From contig CBDHHC010000024.1 in assembly GCA_965263345.1 (NCBI GenBank), positions 992,001-1,056,000 of the forward strand: a stretch of 64,000 nucleotides of DNA, read 5' to 3'. This document shows positions 1 to 9,175 of this stretch, one piece after another (the first letter of the stretch is position 1; the number at the start of each line of letters is the position of its first letter). The notes below the pieces were generated by a model, which was not told where the DNA came from, searched no databases, and worked only from the letters and a program-made list of their open reading frames with translations. The position numbers and the translations under genes are program-made. The DNA comes from CBDHHC01 sp965263345. Lineage in GTDB: Bacteria; Pseudomonadota; Alphaproteobacteria; Rhizobiales; CBDHHC01.

Positions 1-58
1 AGCTGAATAAGCAATAAATTTAAAAAGGAAATTCTCATACCAACTAGACAAAATTTAG

Positions 59-1194
59 TTAATTATAATTAACTGGGTTTTTATATAAATTTTCCTTTAC
101 ATAGTTTCTTGCAGGTACTTCAATAAATGAATATGTGCAAAAAGAAGTACAAATCACTAACGCTAAAATAATCATATCCCAAACTAAAAAGTATTGAGTA
201 TTTAACAAATTAGAATCATCAACATTTACAGGAGAAAGATGAAAAATGTATTGAGCAATATTGCGTGCCACAACACAGATAATGAAATGAGTCATATATA
301 TCGAATAAGAAATTTTACCAAGGAATGTAAAAATTTTTGTCTCGAATAATAAACCAACAATTCCCTTTATTTTTAAAGAAAATATAATCATAATTAATCC
401 AAAAACCAAAAAAGCTAATAATTGGTATAGTCGATTATCATCACTATTTAATATAACAGCTATAGCAACAACAATAACGGTTATTTCAAAAAACGTTTGT
501 AAAAGAAAATTATTATATTTTAACTTTTTGTGAAACCTAACCGCATGAATAGATACTCCTAAAAAAAAACCTCCGAGACCTCTTAAGTCCATAATCATAA
601 TAACTAACAAACTATTATAGTTTTCCGTTAATGGCCATAAAGTTGAATAGGATACAATTGAAATAACTAAACTTAACAAGAGTATATGATTTAATTTAGT
701 AAAACGAATAAATAAATAGAAAATAAGATAAACGTAAAATTCGACACTTATACTCCACGATGGATGATTCCAAGATACAAAATCTAATAAACCTAATGAA
801 TGAATTAGAAACACATTTAAGAAAAAAGTTGTGATGTTATTTTCATCTATTGGATTTGTTCCAAAACCAAAATATTGAAAAATAACAAACTTAACAAAAG
901 TAATTGGAAGTAGACATATCAAAACAAAAAAATGAAGTGGATATAATCTCCCTAACATTAACATAGAAAAAGTTATAAACCCTAACCCGTTCTATAATTT
1001 TACTTCAAATAAGCATGAGCGATAATAAAACCAGATAAAATAAAGAAAAAGTCTACAAAAATTTCTCCATGTTTTATAATAGGAAGTTTTTCACCGTAAG
1101 CAAATGGAGAATGAAATAGTACTACTAATATTGCTGCTATACCACGAAAAGACTCAAGTGATAAAAAGATCTCATTTTTAGGATTATTCATCAA
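59..1194 (-). pseudogene. Acyltransferase family 3 (OafA/YrhL-like) sugar acyltransferase, broken
   Basis: An integral-membrane acyltransferase of the type that O-acetylates surface polysaccharide is split into two frames. The N-terminal 64 residues (1194-1000) carry the family opening, with FRGIAAILVVLFHSPF and FFFILSGFIIAHAYLK. They end at a TAA that falls where the next loop should start. The remaining ~300 residues (964-59) start abruptly at MLMLGRLYPLHFF, which in this family follows directly after that loop, and carry about eight membrane segments. Reading across the junction needs both a stop read-through and a one-base frame change near position 980, so at least two lesions exist. It is the most downstream gene of the polysaccharide locus. 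Family assignment is firm; loss of function is inferred from the lesions. Confidence 0.8.
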
Positions 1195-1209
1195 AACTTA
1201 TTTATCCAC

Positions 1210-2485
1210 TCATAATAAAACCCGAATAAGTGACAAAGAATAATAACCAACATAGCTACTGATAATAAAAGCATGTTGCCAGCGACTGAAAATAGAGTTT
1301 TGTGAAAAATATACAAAAGCAAAAGTAAAAAGCAGTTGTGGCTCCAGATATCTTTGCCAGGCAAATTTCTGCACGAGGAAACCACTAAAAAAAAACCAAA
1401 AAGAGAAGTAAGATAATAAAACAAGAGCGAGAAGAGAATGATACCACATCAAAAAAGCAGATCAATCCAATATATATTGTCAAAATAAGAAACCCTGCAA
1501 AAATAAAATAACTTTGATCAGTAATTAGCTCTAAAACATTTTTAAAACTCCATATAATAGAACCGATTTCTCCCCCTCGCAAAGACATGAGTGTCAAAAC
1601 AGTAATAGCCACTGAAAGAAACAAAAATAAAATATTATTCCTCAAAGAAATTTCATGAAAAATACATCGAGCTCGAACAACAAAAAATGGTAAAATGAGT
1701 ATGCCTGTTAAACTCAACATATGCCCGAGTTGAAATAAATGAATCTGCGTTCCACCATGCTGACGGAAACTATAGGGAACCAAGCCGCCCCATCCCCATA
1801 ACAACAATGTTAGAAATATCAAACCAACTAAAATTGGAACAATAACGTAAAACAACTTGTTTAGTGAGAAATCAACTTTAGCAACTCTACCTAACCATAG
1901 TAAGAAAGGCACACTGCAAATGAGAATATAATTTTGACGAATAAAAGCTAAAGATACAACAGTGATCGAAAAAAAAAGTGCTGACTTAAAATTATCTCTC
2001 CAATAGAGCAAACAATAAGCTGAAAGAGCATAAAATGTCATACCGGCAAGATCTGTTGTTGGCCAGGCCCACGACATCAAGATATAAGACGAACCAAAAC
2101 TTATAACCAGCCAGGAAAAAATATAATGTTTTGAAATAAAGCATTGAGAAATTTTATAGAGAATAAAAAACAACCCCGCAGCCCAAAATGATTGAACAAA
2201 AAAACTAAGCACATCATCGGGTACAAGAGGATCAATTGTAAACAGACGGGCAACTATTGCAAAAACATAATGATATCCTGGGAGCATGGGAATGACATCT
2301 GGATATTCCAAATCAAAGAGATCATTTATAAAATGATTGATAACTGGAAAATGGTATCTCAACCCATCGCTTTCAGCATGATTCACCTGCCCCTCAAAGA
2401 CCCTCATGCAATAAACAAGAAGTATAAAAAATCCAAATAATAAAAAATTTGAGAAATATTCTTTAGCTTTTAGCACTTTTACCAC
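1210..2485 (-). pseudogene. Multi-span membrane glycosyltransferase-like protein with homopolymer frameshift
   Basis: A polytopic membrane protein with the look of GT39/GT-C type lipid-linked sugar transferases: an acidic first periplasmic loop (residues ~30-45 with ESDGLRYHFP), then about ten hydrophobic helices. The main frame (2485 to 1385, 366 codons) becomes low-complexity after GLICFF. The +1 frame continues convincingly from MWYHSLLALVLL to RQ-type C-terminal sequence QRYLEPQLLFTF and stops at 1210. The switch falls on a run of six A (plus strand 1451-1456). Five would restore one protein of about 424 residues. The start overlaps the end of the upstream glycosyltransferase by 23 bases, so the two are translationally close. 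It could be a true pseudogene, a slippage-controlled gene or a sequencing error. Confidence 0.7.
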
Positions 2486-3647
2486 ATTGAAGATTGTGTA
2501 TATCTTCTTGCAATTTTTTGCTCTCTTGTTTTTCCTCTAAGTGAGCTACAAGATTCTCAAAAGTTGAAGCTAGTCCTTCAACATTACCGACATCAACACG
2601 AAAATAAGGAACAGACATTTGTTCCTGACAAAGCCTATGAACATCAGATTTAGAACTTCCAATAAAAACAATAGGCTTTTTAGAAGAGATGCAGCCATAA
2701 ACCTTAGACGGTAAGACATATCCTACAAAGGCATCACTTAAAGTTATTAACTGAGCATCAGGAGTAATCAGAAGGCTGGGTAAATCTGCAAGTTTTACTG
2801 GATACCCCCGAACACAAGGCAAACCTTTCTGAATTAAAACTTGTTCTATCTGATCTGCTCTGGCACCGACAGCATTTAACCAAAGGACTATTCGACCACT
2901 TCCTTGTTTATGGTGTAAAGTATACCCTTCAATAAATGTTTCATGGTCATGGGCCACCCCCCAATTACCAGAGTACAAAACAAGAAATTGTCCTTTTGAT
3001 ATTGAAGGCGTTTCTAAAGGTTGAGTATCGTCATTGATCACAACAGGAGAAGCAACTGGATTTAAAGTGATATTTTCTTTAGGAATACCAATTGCAGTTA
3101 ACCGTTCTAACTGATCATATCCCAAGACTTCAAACCTCGAAACACGCTTCCGCCAAAATAAAGTGAGCTTATATATAAGATTTAACAAGAATGAAGGTTT
3201 ATCACGCGACGCCATTAAACATTCAGGATGAAAGTCCATGATATGGTAAGTAACTGGTTTCTGCAAAATTAGGTTAGCTGGTGCAATCCAATGTAAAAAT
3301 AATGGAGGACTACCAGTAAATTTAATTTCCTTAGCTTTTCGCATATATGGCCAAGCTTTTATAAGAAGTTCAGTGTTTGTAATAAAAGTCCATATAAGAC
3401 GATGTAAGAAGCTACCTTTATTATAAAGCTTCCTTTTCAAATAGACCTTAGTTAACGAACCACTGGGCATCTCTTCTGTGATTTCATCTGAAATCTTTGA
3501 AGACAAACCAATGAGCACAATTTTTTGCCCATCCTTCGCGCTATCTCTAGCAAATCCAAGACAATATTGGCCAACGGCACCGAAATCAGGAGGAAGCCAG
3601 TCACAAATATAAACAAGATCAATTTCAGGTAATTTCTTCTTTTTCAC
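2463..3647 (-). CDS. Glycosyltransferase family 4 (WcaI/WbuB-like)
   Basis: Cytoplasmic GT-B glycosyltransferase predicted to add one sugar to the lipid-linked repeat unit. The N-terminal half opens with a Rossmann-type strand and the loop DWLPPDFGAVGQYCLGFA, typical of the WcaI/WbuB subgroup. The C-terminal half has the nucleotide-sugar binding region LVLYSGNWGVAHDHETFIEG and the SDAFVGYVLPSKVYG segment in place of the classic E-x7-E motif. The length of 394 residues is normal. It lies 12 bases downstream of the acetyltransferase gene and overlaps the next membrane gene, so it sits within a polycistronic unit. Donor and acceptor sugars cannot be read from sequence. Confidence 0.85.
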   Translation of the reverse strand: MKKKKLPEIDLVYICDWLPPDFGAVGQYCLGFARDSAKDGQKIVLIGLSSKISDEITEEMPSGSLTKVYLKRKLYNKGSFLHRLIWTFITNTELLIKAWPYMRKAKEIKFTGSPPLFLHWIAPANLILQKPVTYHIMDFHPECLMASRDKPSFLLNLIYKLTLFWRKRVSRFEVLGYDQLERLTAIGIPKENITLNPVASPVVINDDTQPLETPSISKGQFLVLYSGNWGVAHDHETFIEGYTLHHKQGSGRIVLWLNAVGARADQIEQVLIQKGLPCVRGYPVKLADLPSLLITPDAQLITLSDAFVGYVLPSKVYGCISSKKPIVFIGSSKSDVHRLCQEQMSVPYFRVDVGNVEGLASTFENLVAHLEEKQESKKLQEDIHNLQCGKSAKS

Positions 3648-3659
3648 GCTAGAACCTTA

Positions 3660-4229
3660 CTAAGCTGAATGAACATGCGAGAATTTTTTCTGACTTCTTA
3701 CTCTTGAACGAACTGCTTTAGATGGATTACCATGATATATCGTCCAAGGGTCTAAGTTTTTCATAGCAACACTAGCAAAAGCAAGAATTGCTCCTTGCCC
3801 GATTTCCACCCCAGGAGCCACCCTTGATTGAGCACAAATCCAAACTTGATCAGAAATTTTTATAGGAGATGTAATAAGGTCAAAAGTCTCTCTCCCCCAA
3901 TCATGAGAACCAGTACATAAATACGCTCCTTGAGATAAACAACAATCAGAACCTATATCAACTTGATCTAAATTATCAATCCAGACATTTTCCCCAATCC
4001 AACTATAATCTCCAATGGATAAACGCCACGGGAATTTCACATAAACTCCTGGTTTGATACATACGCCTCGACCAATATTGGCGCCAAAGATTCGCAATAA
4101 AAAACGTCTATGCATTGAACCCGGCAACCATGATGATACAAACAATGCATTCACAATGATCCAAATAAACTCAGTAAATATAGAACAACCACGCTGAAAA
4201 TCTTCATTGGAGTAATTTAGTAATTTCAT
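3660..4229 (-). CDS. WcaF-type hexapeptide-repeat sugar O-acetyltransferase
   Basis: A 189-residue trimeric left-handed beta-helix acetyltransferase, probably using acetyl-CoA to O-acetylate a repeat-unit sugar in the cytoplasm. The N-terminal family signature is present (WLPGSMHRRFLLRIFGANIG). It is followed by hexapeptide repeats (IGRGVCIKPGVYV, IGDYSWIGENVWI, IGSDCCLSQGAYL, VEIGQGAILAFASV) and the catalytic-His loop CTGSHDWGRETF. The length matches WcaF (about 180). It stands between a GT2 and a GT4 gene in the same operon. With the OafA-like gene broken, this would be the only intact acyl-modifying enzyme in the locus. Confidence 0.88.
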   Translation of the reverse strand: MKLLNYSNEDFQRGCSIFTEFIWIIVNALFVSSWLPGSMHRRFLLRIFGANIGRGVCIKPGVYVKFPWRLSIGDYSWIGENVWIDNLDQVDIGSDCCLSQGAYLCTGSHDWGRETFDLITSPIKISDQVWICAQSRVAPGVEIGQGAILAFASVAMKNLDPWTIYHGNPSKAVRSRVRSQKKFSHVHSA

Positions 4230-4255
4230 TTAAAAATTGCGGGAAAAAGTATTGA

Positions 4256-5068
4256 TTAAGAAGTGACCGTAGAATTTTTCTTCGAAGTTTTTGTTTCGGC
4301 TTGCTTATGATGAAACTCTATCATTCTCAAAGATAATAGGGTCTCTGCCAAAAGTCTTTGAGTGGCATAAAAGAAGCCAGCTCTACCATTAAAAATACAC
4401 CCTTTGACAAATAAACAATAAAAAAATACAAGAAAAGGTGCTATATATGTAAACTTACGAATTTGATCAATAACCCCTAACTGAGACGATCTTTTTTCAG
4501 ACAAAAAGTTTCTTTCTAGTTTCGCATATTTATCTTGCGATAAAAGCCATCTTGATAAAGCCTTGCGATCATCATGAAAAATCTTTGCATTTAAATGTGT
4601 AATTGGCCCATTGACTTGTATTCGTTGTGTATGACCATCTTGTATATATTCTGCTTGATCACGTCTATACAATGTAACAACAGGTGGATAAATAGTCCCA
4701 GTAAGAGGTCTTCCCCAGACAAGATATTTAAAACTAGCTGAATAGCCTGAAACATTATTTGTACTATTTAATTGTGAGAACTCCTTTATAATTTCATCAG
4801 AGAGAACATAATCTGCATCAAGTGCAAGAACCCAATCTGTCTTTATATCTGTCTCTTTAATGGCATATTCCCATTGTTGGGAATGACTATCAAATTTTCT
4901 TTGAAATAACCTTACATTCTTAAAACTATTTATTTTTTCAAGAGTACTATCTGTACTATAACTATCAACAACAATGATCTCTTGCGCCCAATATAATTTC
5001 TGTAATGTTCTTTCAATATTCAATTCTTCATTAAAGGTAAGAATGACTGGGGTTATTTTATCTAACAT
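4256..5068 (-). CDS. Glycosyltransferase family 2 (WaaE/KdtX-like)
   Basis: Inverting GT-A glycosyltransferase of 270 residues. It has the GT2 opening TPVILTFNEELNIERTL, the nucleotide-binding VVDSYSTDSTLE, and the metal-binding DxD-like LALDADYVLSDE around residue 88. A hydrophobic stretch near residues 205-230 (IAPFLVFFYCLFVKG) and the tail with RLLAETLLSLRMIEFH match the WaaE/KdtX subgroup, known for lipopolysaccharide-core or polysaccharide assembly. Upstream lies a decayed epimerase remnant rather than an intact gene. The exact sugar is not predictable. Confidence 0.85.
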   Translation of the reverse strand: MLDKITPVILTFNEELNIERTLQKLYWAQEIIVVDSYSTDSTLEKINSFKNVRLFQRKFDSHSQQWEYAIKETDIKTDWVLALDADYVLSDEIIKEFSQLNSTNNVSGYSASFKYLVWGRPLTGTIYPPVVTLYRRDQAEYIQDGHTQRIQVNGPITHLNAKIFHDDRKALSRWLLSQDKYAKLERNFLSEKRSSQLGVIDQIRKFTYIAPFLVFFYCLFVKGCIFNGRAGFFYATQRLLAETLLSLRMIEFHHKQAETKTSKKNSTVTS

Positions 5069-5077
5069 TATATCCCT

Positions 5078-5375
5078 TAAGCAATACTAATAGCTTCACT
5101 ACTTAATATATAATCAAAGTAGTGTATTGATTTCTTCAAGCCTTCTTCTTATTTATCAGTAAGAACCCAACATAAAATTTAATTTGCTAAACTGACATCA
5201 GGTTTGCTCTTCAAGGAACCATCAATCAGTAATAAGGATGGATTAGTACCATAACTTTAATTGCGATCTCAGCAATCGAACTAACATGGATTACTCAGAT
5301 TAATAGGTCGTATGAAATGACCTTTAGTCTCAACGAGTTTAATACAAACATCTATAATATAATCTATAATCTATG
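5078..5375 (-). pseudogene. Remnant of UDP-glucuronate decarboxylase / dTDP-glucose dehydratase-like SDR (C-terminal third)
   Basis: No open frame crosses this 316-base gap, but one continuous minus-strand frame still reads as the C-terminus of an extended SDR of the UDP-glucuronate decarboxylase (UXS) type. Recognisable pieces in order are IDVCIKLVETKGHF, RPINLSNP, SKPDVSLAN, and EEGLKKSIHYFD just before the final stop at 5078-5080. In the family these correspond to the DL-x-GL-x-LM segment, the GPINLGNP-x-EF segment, the RKPDISLAK segment and the LEEGL-x-x-TI-x-YF terminus. At least five in-frame stops interrupt it. The N-terminal two thirds with the NAD site and YxxxK are absent, replaced by the intact GT4 gene upstream. 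Loss of a UDP-xylose step is inferred. Confidence 0.72.
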
Positions 5376-5384
5376 CTAACCGGC

Positions 5385-6596
5385 TCAATTAGGGCTATTT
5401 GAGACTAAATCTAATTCATTATGATTCTTCACCACAAATTCTGGGGCCTCCCCCCCATAAATTGCCCATCCATAAAGAGCCAACATTTTCTCAGAAAGTG
5501 TCTCCCAAGAAAATTCCCCCTGCATCCAATGACGACCTCTGTTCCCCATAGCTTCAAGATCCATATCTTTTATTCGTAGAATAGATTGAGCAAGGCTATC
5601 AGGAGTGTTATCAACTGAAAAACCGCAACCAATCTGTTCTACTTGTTGCCATGGAATTTGATTGCTAACAATTACAGGTAGTTTATGGGCTAAAGCCTCA
5701 GCCACTGCTATACCAAAGTTCTCCATATAAGATGGTAAAACAAAAACATCACTCTCTAGAAAAGCAAGTTCCTTTTCTTGCCCTTCAACTTGCCCAACAA
5801 ATTGAACACGATCATTGAGACCCAAATAATCGGAAAGAGATTTTAGCTCTTGAGTATATTCTTTTTTACCAGTTCCACAAATTTTTAAATGATAGTTCAA
5901 AGGCAATTTCACAAAAGCCTGTAGAAGATTCTCAAGCCCCTTTGTGGGATCAAGCCGACTAAGATAAAGAACATGAAATTTTTCTTTATCTGACTTAAGA
6001 AGTTTAGGTAATTGTTTAGGAACCGAAACACCATTGGTAATAATTCCAGCTGGAATTTTTTTGATTCTAACCATTGCCTCCCTCGCTTCCTGTCGTGTTG
6101 TCAGATGCAAGATGCTTCTTTCCTTAAGAAGGACTTGTGAAGCCATGTGTTCCCAAATAACTTTCAGCTTAAGTTTTCGTGATTTCTCCCAACGCATTAA
6201 AGAACCCCTAGGAGACCAGATGAGTGGCTTATTAAAAGTTCGGCATGCAACCAATGTTGGAAATGTTGGAAAATTATAGACTCCTGTCAAATGAACAACA
6301 TCAGCCCAATCTACTAATTTGCCCAATTGTCTCAGCATCATAGGGGCAACACTCACTCCAAACTGTCGTCGTGTAAAATAAACATCAAATAGATCGTCAT
6401 AACGCTCGGGCATATTCTGCCAATTTATACGATCATCACGTTTTGGACTAGCTCCATCAGTTGTGAGTACTCTAAGTTCCACAGTCTCACGATATTTTGC
6501 CAAACCTTTACATATCTCATAGGTTGAAAAAATCGGACCGCCATAATAAATAGCAGGATAGAATGTTGGTGAAATATGAAGAATTTTAAGTGGCAT
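5385..6596 (-). CDS. Glycosyltransferase family 4
   Basis: GT-B retaining glycosyltransferase of 403 residues. The N-terminal domain begins LKILHISPTFYPAIYYGGP and contains DVVHLTGVYNFP. The C-terminal domain has YLSRLDPTKGLENLLQAF, the donor-binding loop, and the E-x7-E region ESDVFVLPSYMENFGIAVAEAL. The open frame extends one TTG codon upstream; ATG at 6596 is the more likely start. It follows the polymerase gene by 13 bases on the same strand. Its 3' end runs into the decayed epimerase remnant, so a recombination event may have placed it there. Confidence 0.87.
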   Translation of the reverse strand: MPLKILHISPTFYPAIYYGGPIFSTYEICKGLAKYRETVELRVLTTDGASPKRDDRINWQNMPERYDDLFDVYFTRRQFGVSVAPMMLRQLGKLVDWADVVHLTGVYNFPTFPTLVACRTFNKPLIWSPRGSLMRWEKSRKLKLKVIWEHMASQVLLKERSILHLTTRQEAREAMVRIKKIPAGIITNGVSVPKQLPKLLKSDKEKFHVLYLSRLDPTKGLENLLQAFVKLPLNYHLKICGTGKKEYTQELKSLSDYLGLNDRVQFVGQVEGQEKELAFLESDVFVLPSYMENFGIAVAEALAHKLPVIVSNQIPWQQVEQIGCGFSVDNTPDSLAQSILRIKDMDLEAMGNRGRHWMQGEFSWETLSEKMLALYGWAIYGGEAPEFVVKNHNELDLVSNSPN

Positions 6597-6609
6597 CAAC
6601 GTCTATATA

Positions 6610-8046
6610 TTAAACAAATCTTCTAACAACAAAAATTCGCGATATCTTCTCAAGAATAAATAAAAGAATATGAAGATAAATAGCTATAATAAGAGGGCCT
6701 ATAATACTTAAAACAAACCAACCACTGACCGCAACGCTAATCGTTATCCCAAATAGAACTACAGGCAAATAGAGCCATTTATTTCTTGATATGATAAATA
6801 AGGAATAGCGCGAATAAAACCCTATGATAAATCCAAATGGAATCATAAGAAGCGGTATGCCTAGCCAACCATAATTCCAATAGGCTTCAGCAAATATACC
6901 AGGACTAACCCAAACACCTCCTCGACCATGAATTAAAAAATATAAGTTCTCTCCTAAATTACCTAAGATAGGTTTATCCGGCCACAGCAATCTAGGAATT
7001 AGTGTATAAAATATCCCTTGTAATGTCTCTCCATTAACCCCTTGGTTATACTGATCAATAACATAAGCCTGCATGGGTGCATAACTTAACCGTCTAAGCC
7101 AAGCTTGATCTTCATCATGATATTCCTGAGCTTCATTCCCAAAATAATCTAATGTAATTTCAAAACGTTGTTGCAAGGACCCTATGCGGAAGTCTCCATT
7201 TAATTCCTCTAACTGAGAACGACCATGTAAAACAAATGGGGCAAGTGTTATATAAATTAATATAAAACATGAACCGATTATAACCATACGGCTCATGGTC
7301 AATTTATGATGTAATATGGCGAGAGAGCAGAAAATCAATGTGATAATAACATCAGTTTTCTCAAAAAGAAGAAGCCCCATTAAAACGTTTACAAATATTA
7401 GAACAAATACACAGGGCAAAACAGATCTATTATATTTCAAAGCATAATAGAGAAGAAGAAATAAACCAATTATAAAAATATTTGACAATTGAACAATAAA
7501 TCCAGAAGCAACAATCTCTGGATCGTGATTCAACTTATCAGGTAGTTGAACAAAAAATCTAAAATAGCCCCCAATGAACAGAAAAATATACATTATTAAA
7601 ACTAATGAGGAAACGTCTGTAGTATCTTCATTGTGAATTGTATTTTGTTCGTTAAGACCAGAAGTTGAAAAAGATAATATTACACGGCTTACAAAAAGAA
7701 CTACTATGATTGAACATAAGTTGATTATATTGACTTGTAAGATTTCAGTTTCCAAAAAATCAATAAGATAGCGTGCTGCAGCTCTGGTATCCTCATTACT
7801 AAAATAATGTGCTATTGACCCAAAACCAAAGAAAGCTGCACTTGCGACTCTGAACCATAAAAAAGGAGTCCAGAGAAAATATTTATTATTTAGAAGTAGA
7901 TTTATAGATGAAATGATAAGAATTATACTAACTATTATTGGACCGATAAAATTAATAAGTCCATAGAATTCAGAAATATTAATGAGAAATGACGTCAAAT
8001 ATAATCCTAAAACACTAAGCAGGGTAATAATCTCAAAACTGAACAT
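6610..8046 (-). CDS. Wzy-like repeat-unit polymerase
   Basis: A 478-residue inner-membrane protein with about 12 hydrophobic segments and a large periplasmic loop (about residues 285-370) before the last helices. The loop carries LIPRLLWPDKP, then GGVWVSPGIFAEAYWNYGWLGIPLLM. That tryptophan-proline-lysine-proline and glycine-rich arrangement recurs in O-antigen/exopolysaccharide polymerases. It would join undecaprenyl-linked repeat units on the periplasmic side after Wzx flipping. Position between glycosyltransferase genes and close to the flippase supports the role. Primary sequence of Wzy is poorly conserved, so the call rests on topology plus loop motif plus context. Confidence 0.82.
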   Translation of the reverse strand: MFSFEIITLLSVLGLYLTSFLINISEFYGLINFIGPIIVSIILIISSINLLLNNKYFLWTPFLWFRVASAAFFGFGSIAHYFSNEDTRAAARYLIDFLETEILQVNIINLCSIIVVLFVSRVILSFSTSGLNEQNTIHNEDTTDVSSLVLIMYIFLFIGGYFRFFVQLPDKLNHDPEIVASGFIVQLSNIFIIGLFLLLYYALKYNRSVLPCVFVLIFVNVLMGLLLFEKTDVIITLIFCSLAILHHKLTMSRMVIIGSCFILIYITLAPFVLHGRSQLEELNGDFRIGSLQQRFEITLDYFGNEAQEYHDEDQAWLRRLSYAPMQAYVIDQYNQGVNGETLQGIFYTLIPRLLWPDKPILGNLGENLYFLIHGRGGVWVSPGIFAEAYWNYGWLGIPLLMIPFGFIIGFYSRYSLFIISRNKWLYLPVVLFGITISVAVSGWFVLSIIGPLIIAIYLHILLFILEKISRIFVVRRFV

Positions 8047-8071
8047 ATCTAATATGTACTATAATAACCTG

Positions 8072-9175
8072 TTAAGAATTTTTAGTGAGGTTAGCATTGA
8101 TTATTTCTGCAATTAATTTAGAACGAATATCATAACTATAGTGCGGCACACACCTTGAGTAAGCAGCTTCAATCATTTTTTCTCTGAGGTCTCTATTTTT
8201 TAAATAGTAATGGATTTTTTCTAATAGTTCCTCATGTGTTTTAAAAACATCAATTTCAGAACCAACATTAAAAAGTGTCCGAACTTCTTGATTATCCTTA
8301 TGTAACATAAACCCCTTACAGGCTGGTATTTCAAAAGTTCTCGTTGAAACATCATCTTGCCATTTATTTTTTCCGATTGTCCCCCAATGTATTGAAAGGT
8401 TAATACGACTTAGTTGTATAGCTCTCGCATAATTATCTCCATGATAAACATGACCGAGTATACAGTCTTTAATCTCAAAAGACTTATTTCTTTCTATCCA
8501 ACCTGGTCCAGCAATTAATAAATTTAAGTCTGGTTGGAGTTGTTTGAGTTTACACAACCAATCTTCTTTATAAGAAGAATGACTCCCAATATAACTTATG
8601 TCACAGCGATACTCATGTTCATTAACAAACTTTTTTCTTGGATAATGCACATGGGAAGAATATCCATGATCAAGATGCTTGACTTTATTTACACCTAACA
8701 TCTTTTCTAGGAACGGAACCTGGAAACGTTTTGTTGTAAATACAAAATCATAATGTTTGAGAGTCTTGATATCTACATCTTGATGATCAAAATGAAAATC
8801 TGGATAATACATTATCCTTATAATACCCTCCTTTCGCATCCATTCCAACAAATCTATACTAATATTACTCCCCTTCACACTGACAAAAGCAGAAGGGGAG
8901 ATATTCTGTATTAAACGTAATATAGAGTTATTAAAGTCTGTCCGTAAAAAAGGCCTCATAAGTCGGTTCAGTCCCTTCAACAATATATGCTTGTTAATTG
9001 GGAGTGACATTTGTGGGTCTATCGGCCATACATCCCAGCCGAGTTGACGAAACCCGCACGCAAGTCCATCTTCAGTAGATGCATACTTACAAGCAAACAT
9101 TAGGATTAAGGGAGGAAATCCATTCTGCTCTAAAGAATTTTCAGGTGCTAATTTATGAAGTTGATCTAATTGCAT
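8072..9175 (-). CDS. CgeB-like glycosyltransferase (GT1/GT4 fold)
   Basis: A 367-residue protein resembling the CgeB/DUF3880-type glycosyltransferases. It has a long N-terminal domain with MYYPDFHFDHQDVD and a middle segment DISYIGSHSSYKEDWLCKL. The C-terminal domain carries INLSIHWGTIGKNKW...TRTFEIPACKGFMLHKDNQEVRTLF, the diagnostic glycosyltransferase 1_2 stretch in which the polar E-I-P-A-C-K-G replaces the usual E-x7-E. The start codon overlaps the end of the flippase gene by 10 bases, pointing to translational coupling. It probably adds a sugar to the repeat unit; specificity is unknown. Confidence 0.8.
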   Translation of the reverse strand: MQLDQLHKLAPENSLEQNGFPPLILMFACKYASTEDGLACGFRQLGWDVWPIDPQMSLPINKHILLKGLNRLMRPFLRTDFNNSILRLIQNISPSAFVSVKGSNISIDLLEWMRKEGIIRIMYYPDFHFDHQDVDIKTLKHYDFVFTTKRFQVPFLEKMLGVNKVKHLDHGYSSHVHYPRKKFVNEHEYRCDISYIGSHSSYKEDWLCKLKQLQPDLNLLIAGPGWIERNKSFEIKDCILGHVYHGDNYARAIQLSRINLSIHWGTIGKNKWQDDVSTRTFEIPACKGFMLHKDNQEVRTLFNVGSEIDVFKTHEELLEKIHYYLKNRDLREKMIEAAYSRCVPHYSYDIRSKLIAEIINANLTKNS

